From Lampropedia puyangensis (GTDB taxonomy: Bacteria; Pseudomonadota; Gammaproteobacteria; Burkholderiales; Burkholderiaceae_C): a stretch of 64,000 bases of DNA. The stretch is taken from assembly GCF_004833285.1 (NCBI RefSeq), contig NZ_STFG01000015.1:1-64000 (forward strand), written 5' to 3'. Each line of letters opens with the position of its first letter. The stretch's first letter is position 1. The translations under genes and the position numbers were made by a program. The notes under the pieces were generated by a model. That model made no database searches. It saw only the letters and a program-made list of their open reading frames with translations, and was not told the DNA's origin. Positions 8,175-15,954 of the stretch are shown piece by piece.

Positions 8175-9934
8175 GCGTGGGCCTCCACCGCGTGGTTTTG
8201 CCATGTGGCTCCGCCTTGACCGTCTAGTGTGATGGTGTGCTCAAGGGCTGCAATCAGGGCAGGGTCGTGGGTGACCACCAACAAAGTTTTGCCTTTGGCT
8301 AAGTCTTTAATCGTGCGAATGATCTGTTGCGCAGTCTGCGAATCCAGATGTGCCGTGGGTTCATCCAGGAGCAAAAGCCCGGCTCGTTCGGCTACGGCTA
8401 ATCTAGCTAGGGCGAGGCGGAGCGCTTCTCCGCCGGAAATGCCGCTGCCACCTTCGCCTAAGCGTTGCGCGTGCTGTTGCGAAAACACGTCACTTAGACC
8501 CACTTGGCCCAGCAATTGCGCCTCGTCAGTGGGCAAATACGTGCGATGCCTGCCTAAGTAGAGGTTGCGTTGAAGACTGCCCGTGAAAAAGTGGGGGGTC
8601 TGTCCCATCCATGCCATACGCTGGCGCAATTGCGCAGCGTTCTCTGGTGTCATCGCCTCTTCGTCAAGCAGAACTTGGCCTGAGCGCAAAGCCACTAAGC
8701 CAGCAACCATGGCCAACAACATGCTTTTGCCGCTGCCGCTGGGGCCGGTAATAGCAACATGCGCACCCGCTGGAATCTGGATGTTCAGTGCATGGGCTGC
8801 GGGCGTGGAAAGGGTGTTGGGTGCACTCTCAAGTTGTGGGGTCGCGTTGACAATACGGACGCTTGGCGGAGTTGACTCAGCTTCTGAGAGTTCTTGCTGG
8901 GCAATGGGATATTCCCCAGTGGCGTGGGCATGTACCATCGGGGCCAAGTCTTCCAACATGTCTGTTAAGCGCTGCATGGCTGCTTGCCCATTGGCGCGAT
9001 CGTGCCAGACTGCTGACAACTCGCGCAGTGGTTCAAAGAAGCTAGGGGCAAGCATCAAAATAAACAAGCCGCTGTGCAGGCTCAGTTGCGAGCCCCATGC
9101 GCCAAAGGGCAGCTCTCCTAATAGATGAAAGCCAATATAGACAGCAACAAGCGCAACCCCCAGCGCGGAAAATAACTCCAGCACGGCAGAAGAGAGCATG
9201 GCTACACGCAGCACCTTCATAGTTTTCTGGGCAACGTGCCTTCCTTGGGCGCTTAGGCGTTGTGCGGTGGCATCGACGGCATGCATGGCGCGCAAGGTTG
9301 GTAAGCCACGCAGGCGCTCCAGCAAATGCCCGTGCATGCTCCCGAGGGATTGCATCTGCTCTTCGCTGATTGCCTGTGCACGCCAACCGATGATGGCCAT
9401 GAATAATGGGATTAAAGGGGCAGCCATCAGCAATAACAAAGCAGCTATCCATGAGTGCCACGCCACCACGATGGCAATAATGGGTGCGGCAATCATGACG
9501 CGCCATTGCGCTGCTTGGTAGCGAGCCAGCCAAGGGACGACAGCTTCAGCCTGTTCCATCCAAGCGCTGGTGATCTCGCCTGAGGGTGGGCGTCGCGCAT
9601 CCAGTGGAGACGCCATGCGTAAGCGATCCCCCAATGCTTGGCGCAACGAGGTCAGAACCTGGCGCGCGTACCCGTAAGTGGTTTTGGTGCCCCAATACTC
9701 CAACGCGGCGCGAATCAAACCGAGTATTGCAACCATGGCAACAGCCAGGAGGACAGAATGCATCAGTGATTGGGATTGAAGAGCGTTTCTTCCCTCGGTT
9801 TGCCAAAGCATCAGCGAGGAAACAACCGAGGCAATGCACCACGCTTGGCCGATCCATACCAATGAGGCTATGCCTTGTAAGGCATAGCTCCAGTGGCGGC
9901 CAGCGCGCGGTTTGCGAGGGTTGTGGGATTTCAT
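8171..9934 (-). CDS. cydD: Heterodimeric ABC exporter subunit CydD
   Basis: 587 residues with an N-terminal membrane domain and a C-terminal ATPase: Walker A GPSGSGKSMLLAM, signature GISGGEALRLALARLAV, Walker B LLLLDEPTAHLD. It is the partner of CydC and first gene of the cyd operon. Between the two domains is a low-complexity linker of about 50 residues around 350-400 (ATGEYPIAQQELSEAES and following). That is longer than I would expect and probably solvent exposed. The start ATG at 9934 lies 12 bases from an inverted repeat that could be the operon operator. Confidence 0.95.
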   Translation of the reverse strand: MKSHNPRKPRAGRHWSYALQGIASLVWIGQAWCIASVVSSLMLWQTEGRNALQSQSLMHSVLLAVAMVAILGLIRAALEYWGTKTTYGYARQVLTSLRQALGDRLRMASPLDARRPPSGEITSAWMEQAEAVVPWLARYQAAQWRVMIAAPIIAIVVAWHSWIAALLLLMAAPLIPLFMAIIGWRAQAISEEQMQSLGSMHGHLLERLRGLPTLRAMHAVDATAQRLSAQGRHVAQKTMKVLRVAMLSSAVLELFSALGVALVAVYIGFHLLGELPFGAWGSQLSLHSGLFILMLAPSFFEPLRELSAVWHDRANGQAAMQRLTDMLEDLAPMVHAHATGEYPIAQQELSEAESTPPSVRIVNATPQLESAPNTLSTPAAHALNIQIPAGAHVAITGPSGSGKSMLLAMVAGLVALRSGQVLLDEEAMTPENAAQLRQRMAWMGQTPHFFTGSLQRNLYLGRHRTYLPTDEAQLLGQVGLSDVFSQQHAQRLGEGGSGISGGEALRLALARLAVAERAGLLLLDEPTAHLDSQTAQQIIRTIKDLAKGKTLLVVTHDPALIAALEHTITLDGQGGATWQNHAVEAHA

Positions 9935-9945
9935 GTATTTAATGT

Positions 9946-9967
9946 AATTTCAGTAATTTCTGAAATT
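9946..9967. promoter_or_regulatory. Inverted repeat in front of the cyd operon
   Basis: AATTTCAG (9946-9953) and CTGAAATT (9960-9967) are perfect complements separated by six bases, directly upstream of cydD. It does not match the FNR/Anr consensus TTGAT-N4-ATCAA. The binding protein is unknown. Its position suggests an operator for a repressor of cydDCABX. Confidence 0.45.
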
Positions 9968-10469
9968 GTATCAATCCATGAAGAGATTTCACGCTTTTAT
10001 TGCTTCGAACGTGTAGTGGTTGACTAAATTAGGATGGCAAGGATTGACCTTTGGTTTTGAGTTTGTGTCAAAAAGTATGTTTTTGTGGTTTGAGTGTGGC
10101 TACAAGTCGTAGGGTTTGAGTTGTGTGGCAAACCGTGCGTGTTGTGTTCAAGCAGTTGTGCTGTGTAAGAGCGCTCGTGGCACGTTGATGGTTTTTAAGT
10201 GTTTTGTGAAAAGGGGTATTGCGGTGGTGCCGAACGTGCGCAATGACAAAACAGGTCCGCGCGATATTGAGCGATATGGATATGGGCTAGCCAATTTGTT
10301 TTTGTATGGCTATAATGCGCGGTTTGCAGCGATTTTGTCCCGCGGCAAATAGTGCATGCAAACAGCTTTCTAGGTGTTTACATGCGCGCAGTACCACCTA
10401 AGAGGCTCCCGTACCAAGAAGAGCACCGACCGTGGCAGTAGGGCAAGTATTTTGTATTTAGGAACCCGC
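9968..10469. other. Spacer between cyd operon and rplM, with candidate rplM promoter
   Basis: About 500 bases with no supported gene. A perfect TATAAT lies at 10311-10316, preceded by a T-rich tract but no clean -35 at 17 bases. If it is the rplM promoter, the transcript has a leader of roughly 145 bases. That would leave room for the L13 autoregulatory structure known upstream of rplM in other proteobacteria (inference). Confidence 0.4.
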
Positions 10470-10898
10470 ATGTCTACATTCAGCGCAAAACCCGCTGAGG
10501 TGCAACATGAGTGGTTTGTGATTGACGCCACCGATAAGGTGCTCGGTCGGGTAGCCAGCGAAGTTGCCCTCCGTCTGCGCGGCAAACATAAAGCCATTTA
10601 TACACCTCACGTCGATACAGGCGATTTCATCGTGATCGTCAATGCATCGAAGCTCCGTGTCACAGGGAATAAAAACCTGGACAAGGTGTACTACCGTCAC
10701 ACTGGTCACCCAGGTGGCATTCGCTCCATCAATTTCCGTGATCTGCAAGCCAAACACCCTGGCCGCGCACTGGAGAAGGCTGTTAAAGGCATGCTGCCTA
10801 AAGGCCCACTCGGTTACGCCATGATCAAGAAGCTGAAGGTTTACGGCGGTGCAGAGCATCCGCACACTGCCCAACAGCCTAAAGTGCTGGAAATCTAA
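10470..10898 (+). CDS. rplM: 50S ribosomal protein L13
   Basis: 142 residues starting [20 protein letters not shown]; a longer open frame from 10374 adds 32 residues with no L13 character. Hallmarks are [45 protein letters not shown] and [11 protein letters not shown]13 is an early-assembling large-subunit protein on 23S rRNA. It forms the conserved rplM-rpsI operon with an 11-base gap to the next gene. Confidence 0.98.
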   Translation: MSTFSAKPAEVQHEWFVIDATDKVLGRVASEVALRLRGKHKAIYTPHVDTGDFIVIVNASKLRVTGNKNLDKVYYRHTGHPGGIRSINFRDLQAKHPGRALEKAVKGMLPKGPLGYAMIKKLKVYGGAEHPHTAQQPKVLEI

Positions 10899-10909
10899 GG
10901 AGCGACGAG

Positions 10910-11305
10910 ATGGCAATTGGTGATTGGAACAATGGCACAGGCCGCCGCAAATCCAGCGTGGCTCGTGTTTTCCTGAAAAAAGGCTCCGGCAAGATCGTCG
11001 TGAATGGCAAGGAAATTGAGGCTTATTTTGGCCGTCAAACCTCCATCATGATCTCTAAGCAACCTCTGGTGTTGACCAACCATGTCGAAACTTTCGACAT
11101 TCAAGTTAATGTCCATGGTGGCGGTGAGTCTGGCCAAGCTGGTGCAGTGCGTCACGGCATCACACGTGCTCTGATCGACTACGACGAGACACTCAAGCCA
11201 GCGCTCAGCGCAGCAGGCTACGTGACTCGCGATGCTCGTGAAGTGGAACGTAAGAAAGTCGGTTTGCACTCTGCTCGCCGTCGCAAGCAGTTCTCCAAGC
11301 GTTAA
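10910..11305 (+). CDS. rpsI: 30S ribosomal protein S9
   Basis: 131 residues. [24 protein letters not shown] near the start, [19 protein letters not shown] in the middle, and the C-terminal [10 protein letters not shown] tail that reaches the P-site tRNA are all present. A strong ribosome-binding site (AAGGAGCGACG) precedes the ATG. It is the second gene of the rplM operon and ends at a strong terminator. Confidence 0.98.
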   Translation: MAIGDWNNGTGRRKSSVARVFLKKGSGKIVVNGKEIEAYFGRQTSIMISKQPLVLTNHVETFDIQVNVHGGGESGQAGAVRHGITRALIDYDETLKPALSAAGYVTRDAREVERKKVGLHSARRRKQFSKR

Positions 11306-11325
11306 TCGCCTGCAGACTGTTTGTC

Positions 11326-11366
11326 AAAAAGCTCCCCGTACCTTCAAGGTACGGGGAGCTTTTTTT
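11326..11366. terminator. Bidirectional terminator between rpsI and the encapsulin gene
   Basis: A near-perfect stem of about 18 bp (AAAAGCTCCCCGTACCTT and its complement) is flanked by A-runs on the left and T-runs on the right. It can therefore stop both rpsI (+) and the convergent encapsulin operon (-). Confidence 0.9.
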
Positions 11367-11405
11367 ATGTGCCATCAATGGGGTGATTGGACGCTGGTTC
11401 GAAGT

Positions 11406-12209
11406 TTATTTTGGCGCTTTGAGTGGTACGGCTGCTTCCGCGGTGAGCATGCGAAACGTGAGGGTTTCTTTGAGGTAAAGCTGCACCTTGTGTTGGTCGT
11501 GGCTGGTGTAGCCAATACTCAAATCACAGCCTAAATGCAAAGCATAGTCACCGCCACGCATGCTGACAATACAGCCTCCTTCAATCGCAGAAGACCAAAA
11601 TATCTCACCATTGATGAGCTTTTGAAGGTGTGAAATCACGGGGTAGCCTTGGTCGCTACCTTCGCTCAGTGCGGTGTAGGCATCTGAACCAAGTACAACA
11701 GCGTAAGGTCCATCAACGCCTTCAAGGCGCAACTGCTTAAGCGCTGCTGCTACAGCATCGGGATACAGACTGATATCTTTGCTCAATTGCAGGCTTTTGT
11801 TGGATGAGCCGTTGCGAATGCCGGTGATACCTGCGGCCGCGTAGCCATCAAAAATGGCAGTATCTTCTGCAAATGCCAATTGAGTGGCGGCATCTTTAGC
11901 GGGTTGCCAATCGGAATCTTCAGAGCCGCGCTGCACATCGTCAATTTGTTCTCGTGATAGTTCAAAGGGCACGCGCAACTCGACTAACGGCATGACCTCA
12001 CGTTGCTTTGCAATGACCCCTTTGATGGGGCTTGCTATGGAAATTTGATGACCGGTACCAATGCTGGCGCACTGGCTGCCTTCAGGCCCGCGCACATCGA
12101 CCACACGCCGTCCTGCCACAGAGCGTTTGAAGGTGCGGGCTACTTCTTCTTCAATATCTTTCCAGGCCGCATCTGAGATGGGTGCAAGTTCTCGGTGCAG
12201 GTTATTCAT
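11406..12209 (-). CDS. Family 1 encapsulin shell protein
   Basis: 267 residues, the size of HK97-fold encapsulins that form 60-subunit nanocompartments. The start MNNLHRELAPISDAAWKDIE, followed by VARTFKRSVAGRRVVDVRGPEG, and the C-terminal IGYTSHDQHKVQLYLKET and MLTAEAAVPL are typical of linocin-M18-like encapsulins. The shell packages enzymes bearing a C-terminal targeting peptide (family knowledge). Such a peptide ends the preceding DyP peroxidase, whose stop overlaps this start by 8 bases. The ribosome-binding site AAAGGAG lies inside the upstream gene. The protein is cytoplasmic. The shared terminator lies 40 bases downstream. Confidence 0.95.
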   Translation of the reverse strand: MNNLHRELAPISDAAWKDIEEEVARTFKRSVAGRRVVDVRGPEGSQCASIGTGHQISIASPIKGVIAKQREVMPLVELRVPFELSREQIDDVQRGSEDSDWQPAKDAATQLAFAEDTAIFDGYAAAGITGIRNGSSNKSLQLSKDISLYPDAVAAALKQLRLEGVDGPYAVVLGSDAYTALSEGSDQGYPVISHLQKLINGEIFWSSAIEGGCIVSMRGGDYALHLGCDLSIGYTSHDQHKVQLYLKETLTFRMLTAEAAVPLKAPK

Positions 12210-13263
12210 GTTGCGATTCTCCTTTGAGTGATCCGATGCTCAGTGATCCATCGTGACTCACGGTTAGTGCTGGCTTGAAGGCGTTGATATTTTCAGCTTC
12301 ATCCAGACTGGGGCGTTGTGCCAATGTCTCTAGAAGTGGCAGCGAGGGGATGAAAAACAAGCCACCTGTAACCGCTGTACTGAAGTCCAGCAGACGGTCG
12401 TAGTTGCCAGGTGGATTGCCGACAAACATATTCTCCATCATGCGCTCAATTGGCGTGGGGCTGCTGGCATACCCAATGAAATAGGTGCCAAACTCGCCGT
12501 GCCCCGGTCTGCCAAAAGGCATGTTTCCGCGCATGATGTCGATTTCTTCGCCAGTATCATCTTCTATGACTGTCAGTGCATTGTGCGCCCAGCTTGGTTT
12601 GGTGTCTTCATCGAGTTCAATATCCGAGAGCTTGGTGCGACCAATAATGCGCTCTTGCATCTCGGTGGAGAGGGCATTCCAACCGATCATGTCATGCAGG
12701 TATTTTTGAATGATGGCATAGCTGCCGCCGGCAAAAACTGTTTGCGTGTCTGGGATGACCGTGGCCTCCAGCGCATCTTGCCCGCTGGGGTTTTCGGTTC
12801 CATCCACAAATCCGATAATCGAACGCATATCGAAATGGCGAAAACCATGCACCTCGTCAGCAATTTCAAAGGCGTTCCCAAATGCCGCAACCAGGTGGGT
12901 TGCGAGCTCTATGCAAAGATCCATGCGTTGGGCGCTAATATGGAGCAGTACGTCGCCAGGGGTTGCAATCGCTCTGCGTTCAGCGGGGCCGTATTCGATG
13001 AATGGATGGAGCAAGTCTGGCCGTGGATGCCCGAAAATGCGGTCCCAAGCCGAGGAGCCAAAGCCTACGACACAGCGTAATTGGCCTTCTGGAGCCCTAT
13101 GCCCGACAGCACGAATTAATCCAGAATAAGCCGCGCACCATTGGCGGACATTCGCATGACTTTCTGGGGTGTTCTTGAATGTGCCTACTATGAAAATAGC
13201 GGCAGCTTGGGGGGCTTGGTCTACTGGTTGAGGCTTGAGGCCGAGGGAGCAGGTGTTGCGCAT
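12202..13263 (-). CDS. Encapsulated DyP-type heme peroxidase
   Basis: Oxidises dyes and phenolic substrates with H2O2 and serves as encapsulin cargo (family knowledge). The GxxDG motif is seen as IIGFVDGTENP. The heme-ligand region is KPSWAHNAL, followed by MRGNMPFG with the conserved Arg, and GTYFIGYA. The C-terminus SLSIGSLKG is an encapsulin cargo-loading peptide. The start is uncertain: ATG at 13263 gives 353 residues, the usual length, but lacks a good ribosome-binding site. A GTG at 13407 would add 48 residues, the first fifteen codons of which look non-coding. It is first in the operon with the shell gene. Confidence 0.92.
   Translation of the reverse strand: MRNTCSLGLKPQPVDQAPQAAAIFIVGTFKNTPESHANVRQWCAAYSGLIRAVGHRAPEGQLRCVVGFGSSAWDRIFGHPRPDLLHPFIEYGPAERRAIATPGDVLLHISAQRMDLCIELATHLVAAFGNAFEIADEVHGFRHFDMRSIIGFVDGTENPSGQDALEATVIPDTQTVFAGGSYAIIQKYLHDMIGWNALSTEMQERIIGRTKLSDIELDEDTKPSWAHNALTVIEDDTGEEIDIMRGNMPFGRPGHGEFGTYFIGYASSPTPIERMMENMFVGNPPGNYDRLLDFSTAVTGGLFFIPSLPLLETLAQRPSLDEAENINAFKPALTVSHDGSLSIGSLKGESQHE
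12220..12246 (-). other. Encapsulin cargo-loading peptide of the DyP peroxidase
   Basis: Nine codons reading SLSIGSLKG, six residues short of the carboxyl end, after a flexible linker. This matches the family 1 targeting motif (S-L-x-I-G-S-L-K/R-G) that docks to the inner face of the shell. It is direct evidence that this peroxidase is the cargo of the adjacent encapsulin. Confidence 0.9.
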
Positions 13264-13621
13264 AAGACTAGGGTCAATGGGTGTGGCAGCTTCCGCTGGG
13301 CTGCTGATGCTTGCCAGATGGGGCAAAGTGTAGTCTCTGATGAATGCCGCATCAAATGCCTGTAATGTGTTTTGCTTTTCTTCAAAAGAAAGAAAAATGT
13401 CCAGCACTTCTAATCTGAGAGGATTTTTTTGTAAGAATAGTTCGTTGAAACTCTAAAAGCCTGCGCTTAGGCTGGGGAGTGAGAGACCGTATTGCTTGCA
13501 GTGACAGAATCACTGTAGGCAGTCGTTTTGATGGGGGAGCATCAACACCAATAAGTTGGTTTTGATCTGCTCAAGCGTATAACTGACATTGATTGGCGTG
13601 TACCAAGAAGGGCTTAAACAT
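13264..13621. other. Divergent spacer between DyP-encapsulin and a lipoprotein gene
   Basis: About 360 bases, of which 13264-13407 could still be the 5' end of the peroxidase gene if the GTG start is used. A small hairpin AGCCTGCGCTTAGGCT lies near 13456. Promoters for both directions are expected here but no boxes were assigned. Confidence 0.35.
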
Positions 13622-14341
13622 ATGACTATCCGAACAACTGCAATGTGCAATAAATGGACCATGCTGGCCGCAGCTATCGTCCCTTTTTTAGTGGCGTGTC
13701 AGACTGTTGAGCCGCAATCTGGGGTGGCTGAGCAGCAAGTTTCTGTAATTGCAGTCAAAGACATCCCTGTGGACGTGTTGGGCAAAGATGCCAAGGGGCA
13801 GGCCATCATTGCTTATTTCGGTGCGCCAGATACGGAGCAGGAGGGCGAATCGTTTGCACAAGCCCAGCAAGATGGGTTTTATCGCATTTATGCAGGAAAA
13901 AACAGTGCTGGTCAGCACGTGATTCAAGATTTTTATCAAGCCAATGGTGCGGCACAAACGTCCCCATTCTTTGTTGATCCTGTCGGTAATGTTCTGGATT
14001 GGGCAGTGCTTCCGCAAGATGGAAAAATCACCTTCTACCGCCCCAATGGAGCCGTCCGAGGTGTTACCGCATACCGTGATGGCATGCTTGATGGTCAAGA
14101 CATCTACTACAACGATGATGGTTCAGAGCGCTCGGTTTATACATGGAAGAATGACTTACTGGATGGTCCTTTCTTTGCGAAAGATCCAGATTCCAAGAGT
14201 CAAGTCGAGGGGGTGGCTAAAGAGGATGCCGTTGTAAGCATTAAGGCCAATGATGACAGTGGCCAGGTGCTGACCAAAGACGAAGCAGAGCGCTTGCTGG
14301 AGGCATCCATGCTCTATTGGTATCAAGACATTTTCAAGTAA
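13622..14341 (+). CDS. Lipoprotein with YwqK/MORN-like repeats
   Basis: 239 residues from ATG 13622 (AAGAAGGG upstream); a TTG 33 bases earlier opens the frame but is unlikely. The signal peptide ends in the lipobox LVAC-Q, so the protein is a predicted lipoprotein. The body contains repeated units of the form FYRPNGAVRGVTAYRDGMLDG and IYYNDDGSERSVYTWKNDLLDG. These resemble MORN/YwqK toxin-antitoxin-associated repeats (aromatic, Asp/Asn-Gly turn, then about 20 residues). Molecular function is unknown. It is divergent from the DyP-encapsulin operon, but nothing shows that they work together. Confidence 0.65.
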   Translation: MTIRTTAMCNKWTMLAAAIVPFLVACQTVEPQSGVAEQQVSVIAVKDIPVDVLGKDAKGQAIIAYFGAPDTEQEGESFAQAQQDGFYRIYAGKNSAGQHVIQDFYQANGAAQTSPFFVDPVGNVLDWAVLPQDGKITFYRPNGAVRGVTAYRDGMLDGQDIYYNDDGSERSVYTWKNDLLDGPFFAKDPDSKSQVEGVAKEDAVVSIKANDDSGQVLTKDEAERLLEASMLYWYQDIFK

Positions 14342-14389
14342 TTGAACATACTGCACGCTGCGGCAATGCAGTTCGGTATGCAGTTGATG

Positions 14390-14435
14390 GCTGTGCTTTG
14401 CGAGCGAATGCTTGTGAGCACAGCTTTTCTGTTTT
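14390..14435 (+). terminator. Probable terminator of the lipoprotein gene
   Basis: GCTGTGCT (14390-14397) pairs with AGCACAGC (14417-14424) and a T-rich tract follows. The loop is long but can form an inner AGCG/CTTG pairing. Moderate strength only. Confidence 0.5.
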
Positions 14436-14593
14436 AAAGCGCTGCACACCAGGGTCGCCCATGGTTGTGCAGCGGAGGGGTTTTCATTTGTGATCACCGT
14501 TGCTCGCAGTCGGTAGGTTATACGGGGTTGCCGTTGTGGTGTTGATCGGCGTGCTACCCTAGCGCCCTTTGCAACGTATCGAGGGTTTGTTAT

Positions 14594-15310
14594 ATGCGCC
14601 AGATTATTCTGGATACTGAAACGACTGGTTTGTCTGTCACTGAAGGCGACCGCGTGATTGAATTGGGCTGTGTTGAGTTGCTCAATCGCCAGTTGACGGG
14701 CAATAACCTGCACTTCTATTTCAAGGTTGATCGCGATAGTCACCCTGATGCGCTGCGTGTGCACGGCATCACCAAAGAGTTTTTGAGCGATAAACCTCGA
14801 TTTGAGGAATTGGCTCAAACCTTTATCGATTTCGTGCAGGATGCTGAAATCATTATTCACAATGCCGCCTTCGACGTTGGCTTTCTCGACAACGAGTTGG
14901 CATTGGTGGGGAAGGGGCGGTTGCAAGACTATGCCTCCACCATTACCGATAGCCTGCTGTTGGCACGGGAAGCATTTCCGGGGAAGCGCAATTCTTTGGA
15001 CGCGTTGTGTGACCGCTTCGCCATAGACAAAACCAATCGAACACTGCATGGCGCCTTGCTCGACTCGGAGTTACTGGCGCAGGTGTATATCCACCTCACT
15101 CGTGGCCAGAACGCGTTGCTCAGCGATGATGAGCAAACCGAGTCAAATGATGAACAGGGCAATGTGCAACGCGCTGATCTCAGTGGCCTGAAGCTGATTG
15201 TGTTGCCAGCCAGTGATGCTGAGCTGGAGCAACATGAGGCTATTTTGAGCAGTATCGATAAAGATTCTGGTGGGAAAACCGTGTGGCGGCCATCACCTGA
15301 ATCGGCTTGA
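14594..15310 (+). CDS. dnaQ: DNA polymerase III epsilon subunit (3'-5' proofreading exonuclease)
   Basis: 238 residues with the three DEDDh exonuclease motifs: Exo[11 protein letters not shown] (residues 5-14), Exo[17 protein letters not shown], and Exo[17 protein letters not shown] with the catalytic His. The C-terminal tail that anchors to the alpha subunit is present (polar, around residues 175-238). Proofreads during replication as part of the alpha-epsilon-theta core. It is a single-gene unit ahead of clpS. Confidence 0.96.
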   Translation: MRQIILDTETTGLSVTEGDRVIELGCVELLNRQLTGNNLHFYFKVDRDSHPDALRVHGITKEFLSDKPRFEELAQTFIDFVQDAEIIIHNAAFDVGFLDNELALVGKGRLQDYASTITDSLLLAREAFPGKRNSLDALCDRFAIDKTNRTLHGALLDSELLAQVYIHLTRGQNALLSDDEQTESNDEQGNVQRADLSGLKLIVLPASDAELEQHEAILSSIDKDSGGKTVWRPSPESA

Positions 15311-15423
15311 TCACAAGCTTTCGTTGTCTTGCAGTTTGGGGCGACGTAGTGATTGAGCCGCAGCGGAAAAACGATTGCAGATATCGTCAGCAGAGGCACT
15401 GGGAGGTTGCTAGAATTCTCACA

Positions 15424-15795
15424 ATGAATTGCACCAACGCCTCCAACTCTCCCGCGCAGCCGCCTCATCCCCCTGTTGTGCTTCCCCTTCAAGAGGAGGG
15501 GGCTGTTGTGGTCGAGCGCCAAACACAAAAGCCCAAGCCGCCACCGATGTGCCAAGTGTTGATGCTCAACGATGATTTCACCCCCATGGAGTTTGTGGTG
15601 GCTGTTTTGCAAGAGTTTTTTGGAAAAACACTAGATATGGCGACTCAAATCATGTTGTCCATTCATAACGAGGGGCGCGGAGTGTGTGGCGTCTATCCCC
15701 GTGAAATTGCGGAAACCAAAGTGGCACTGGTGATGGATGCTGCAGCCCAAGCGGGCCATCCACTGCAATGCGTATGTGAGCCGCTGTCCGATTGA
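15424..15795 (+). CDS. clpS: ATP-dependent Clp protease adaptor ClpS
   Basis: 123 residues from ATG 15424; an upstream-extended frame adds residues without ClpS character and overlaps dnaQ. The core motif [17 protein letters not shown] and the Asn-Asp pair that holds N-terminal degron residues are present, as is [12 protein letters not shown]. ClpS delivers N-degron substrates to ClpA and modulates its specificity. The N-terminus is rich in Pro and is the flexible part that enters the ClpA pore. clpA follows in the standard order after a 159-base gap. Confidence 0.95.
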   Translation: MNCTNASNSPAQPPHPPVVLPLQEEGAVVVERQTQKPKPPPMCQVLMLNDDFTPMEFVVAVLQEFFGKTLDMATQIMLSIHNEGRGVCGVYPREIAETKVALVMDAAAQAGHPLQCVCEPLSD

Positions 15796-15954
15796 CGGCA
15801 AGGTGTAAATCGTTCAATATGAATTCAATGGTGCTATGCAGCATGGCGGTGTATTTGGAATATTGATGGTTTCCAGAAAAACTATTGATTTTTTCTAAGA
15901 GCCCCCCAACTGCAAGGCATTCATTCAATTCGCAAGCACAAGGAGTCCGTATCA

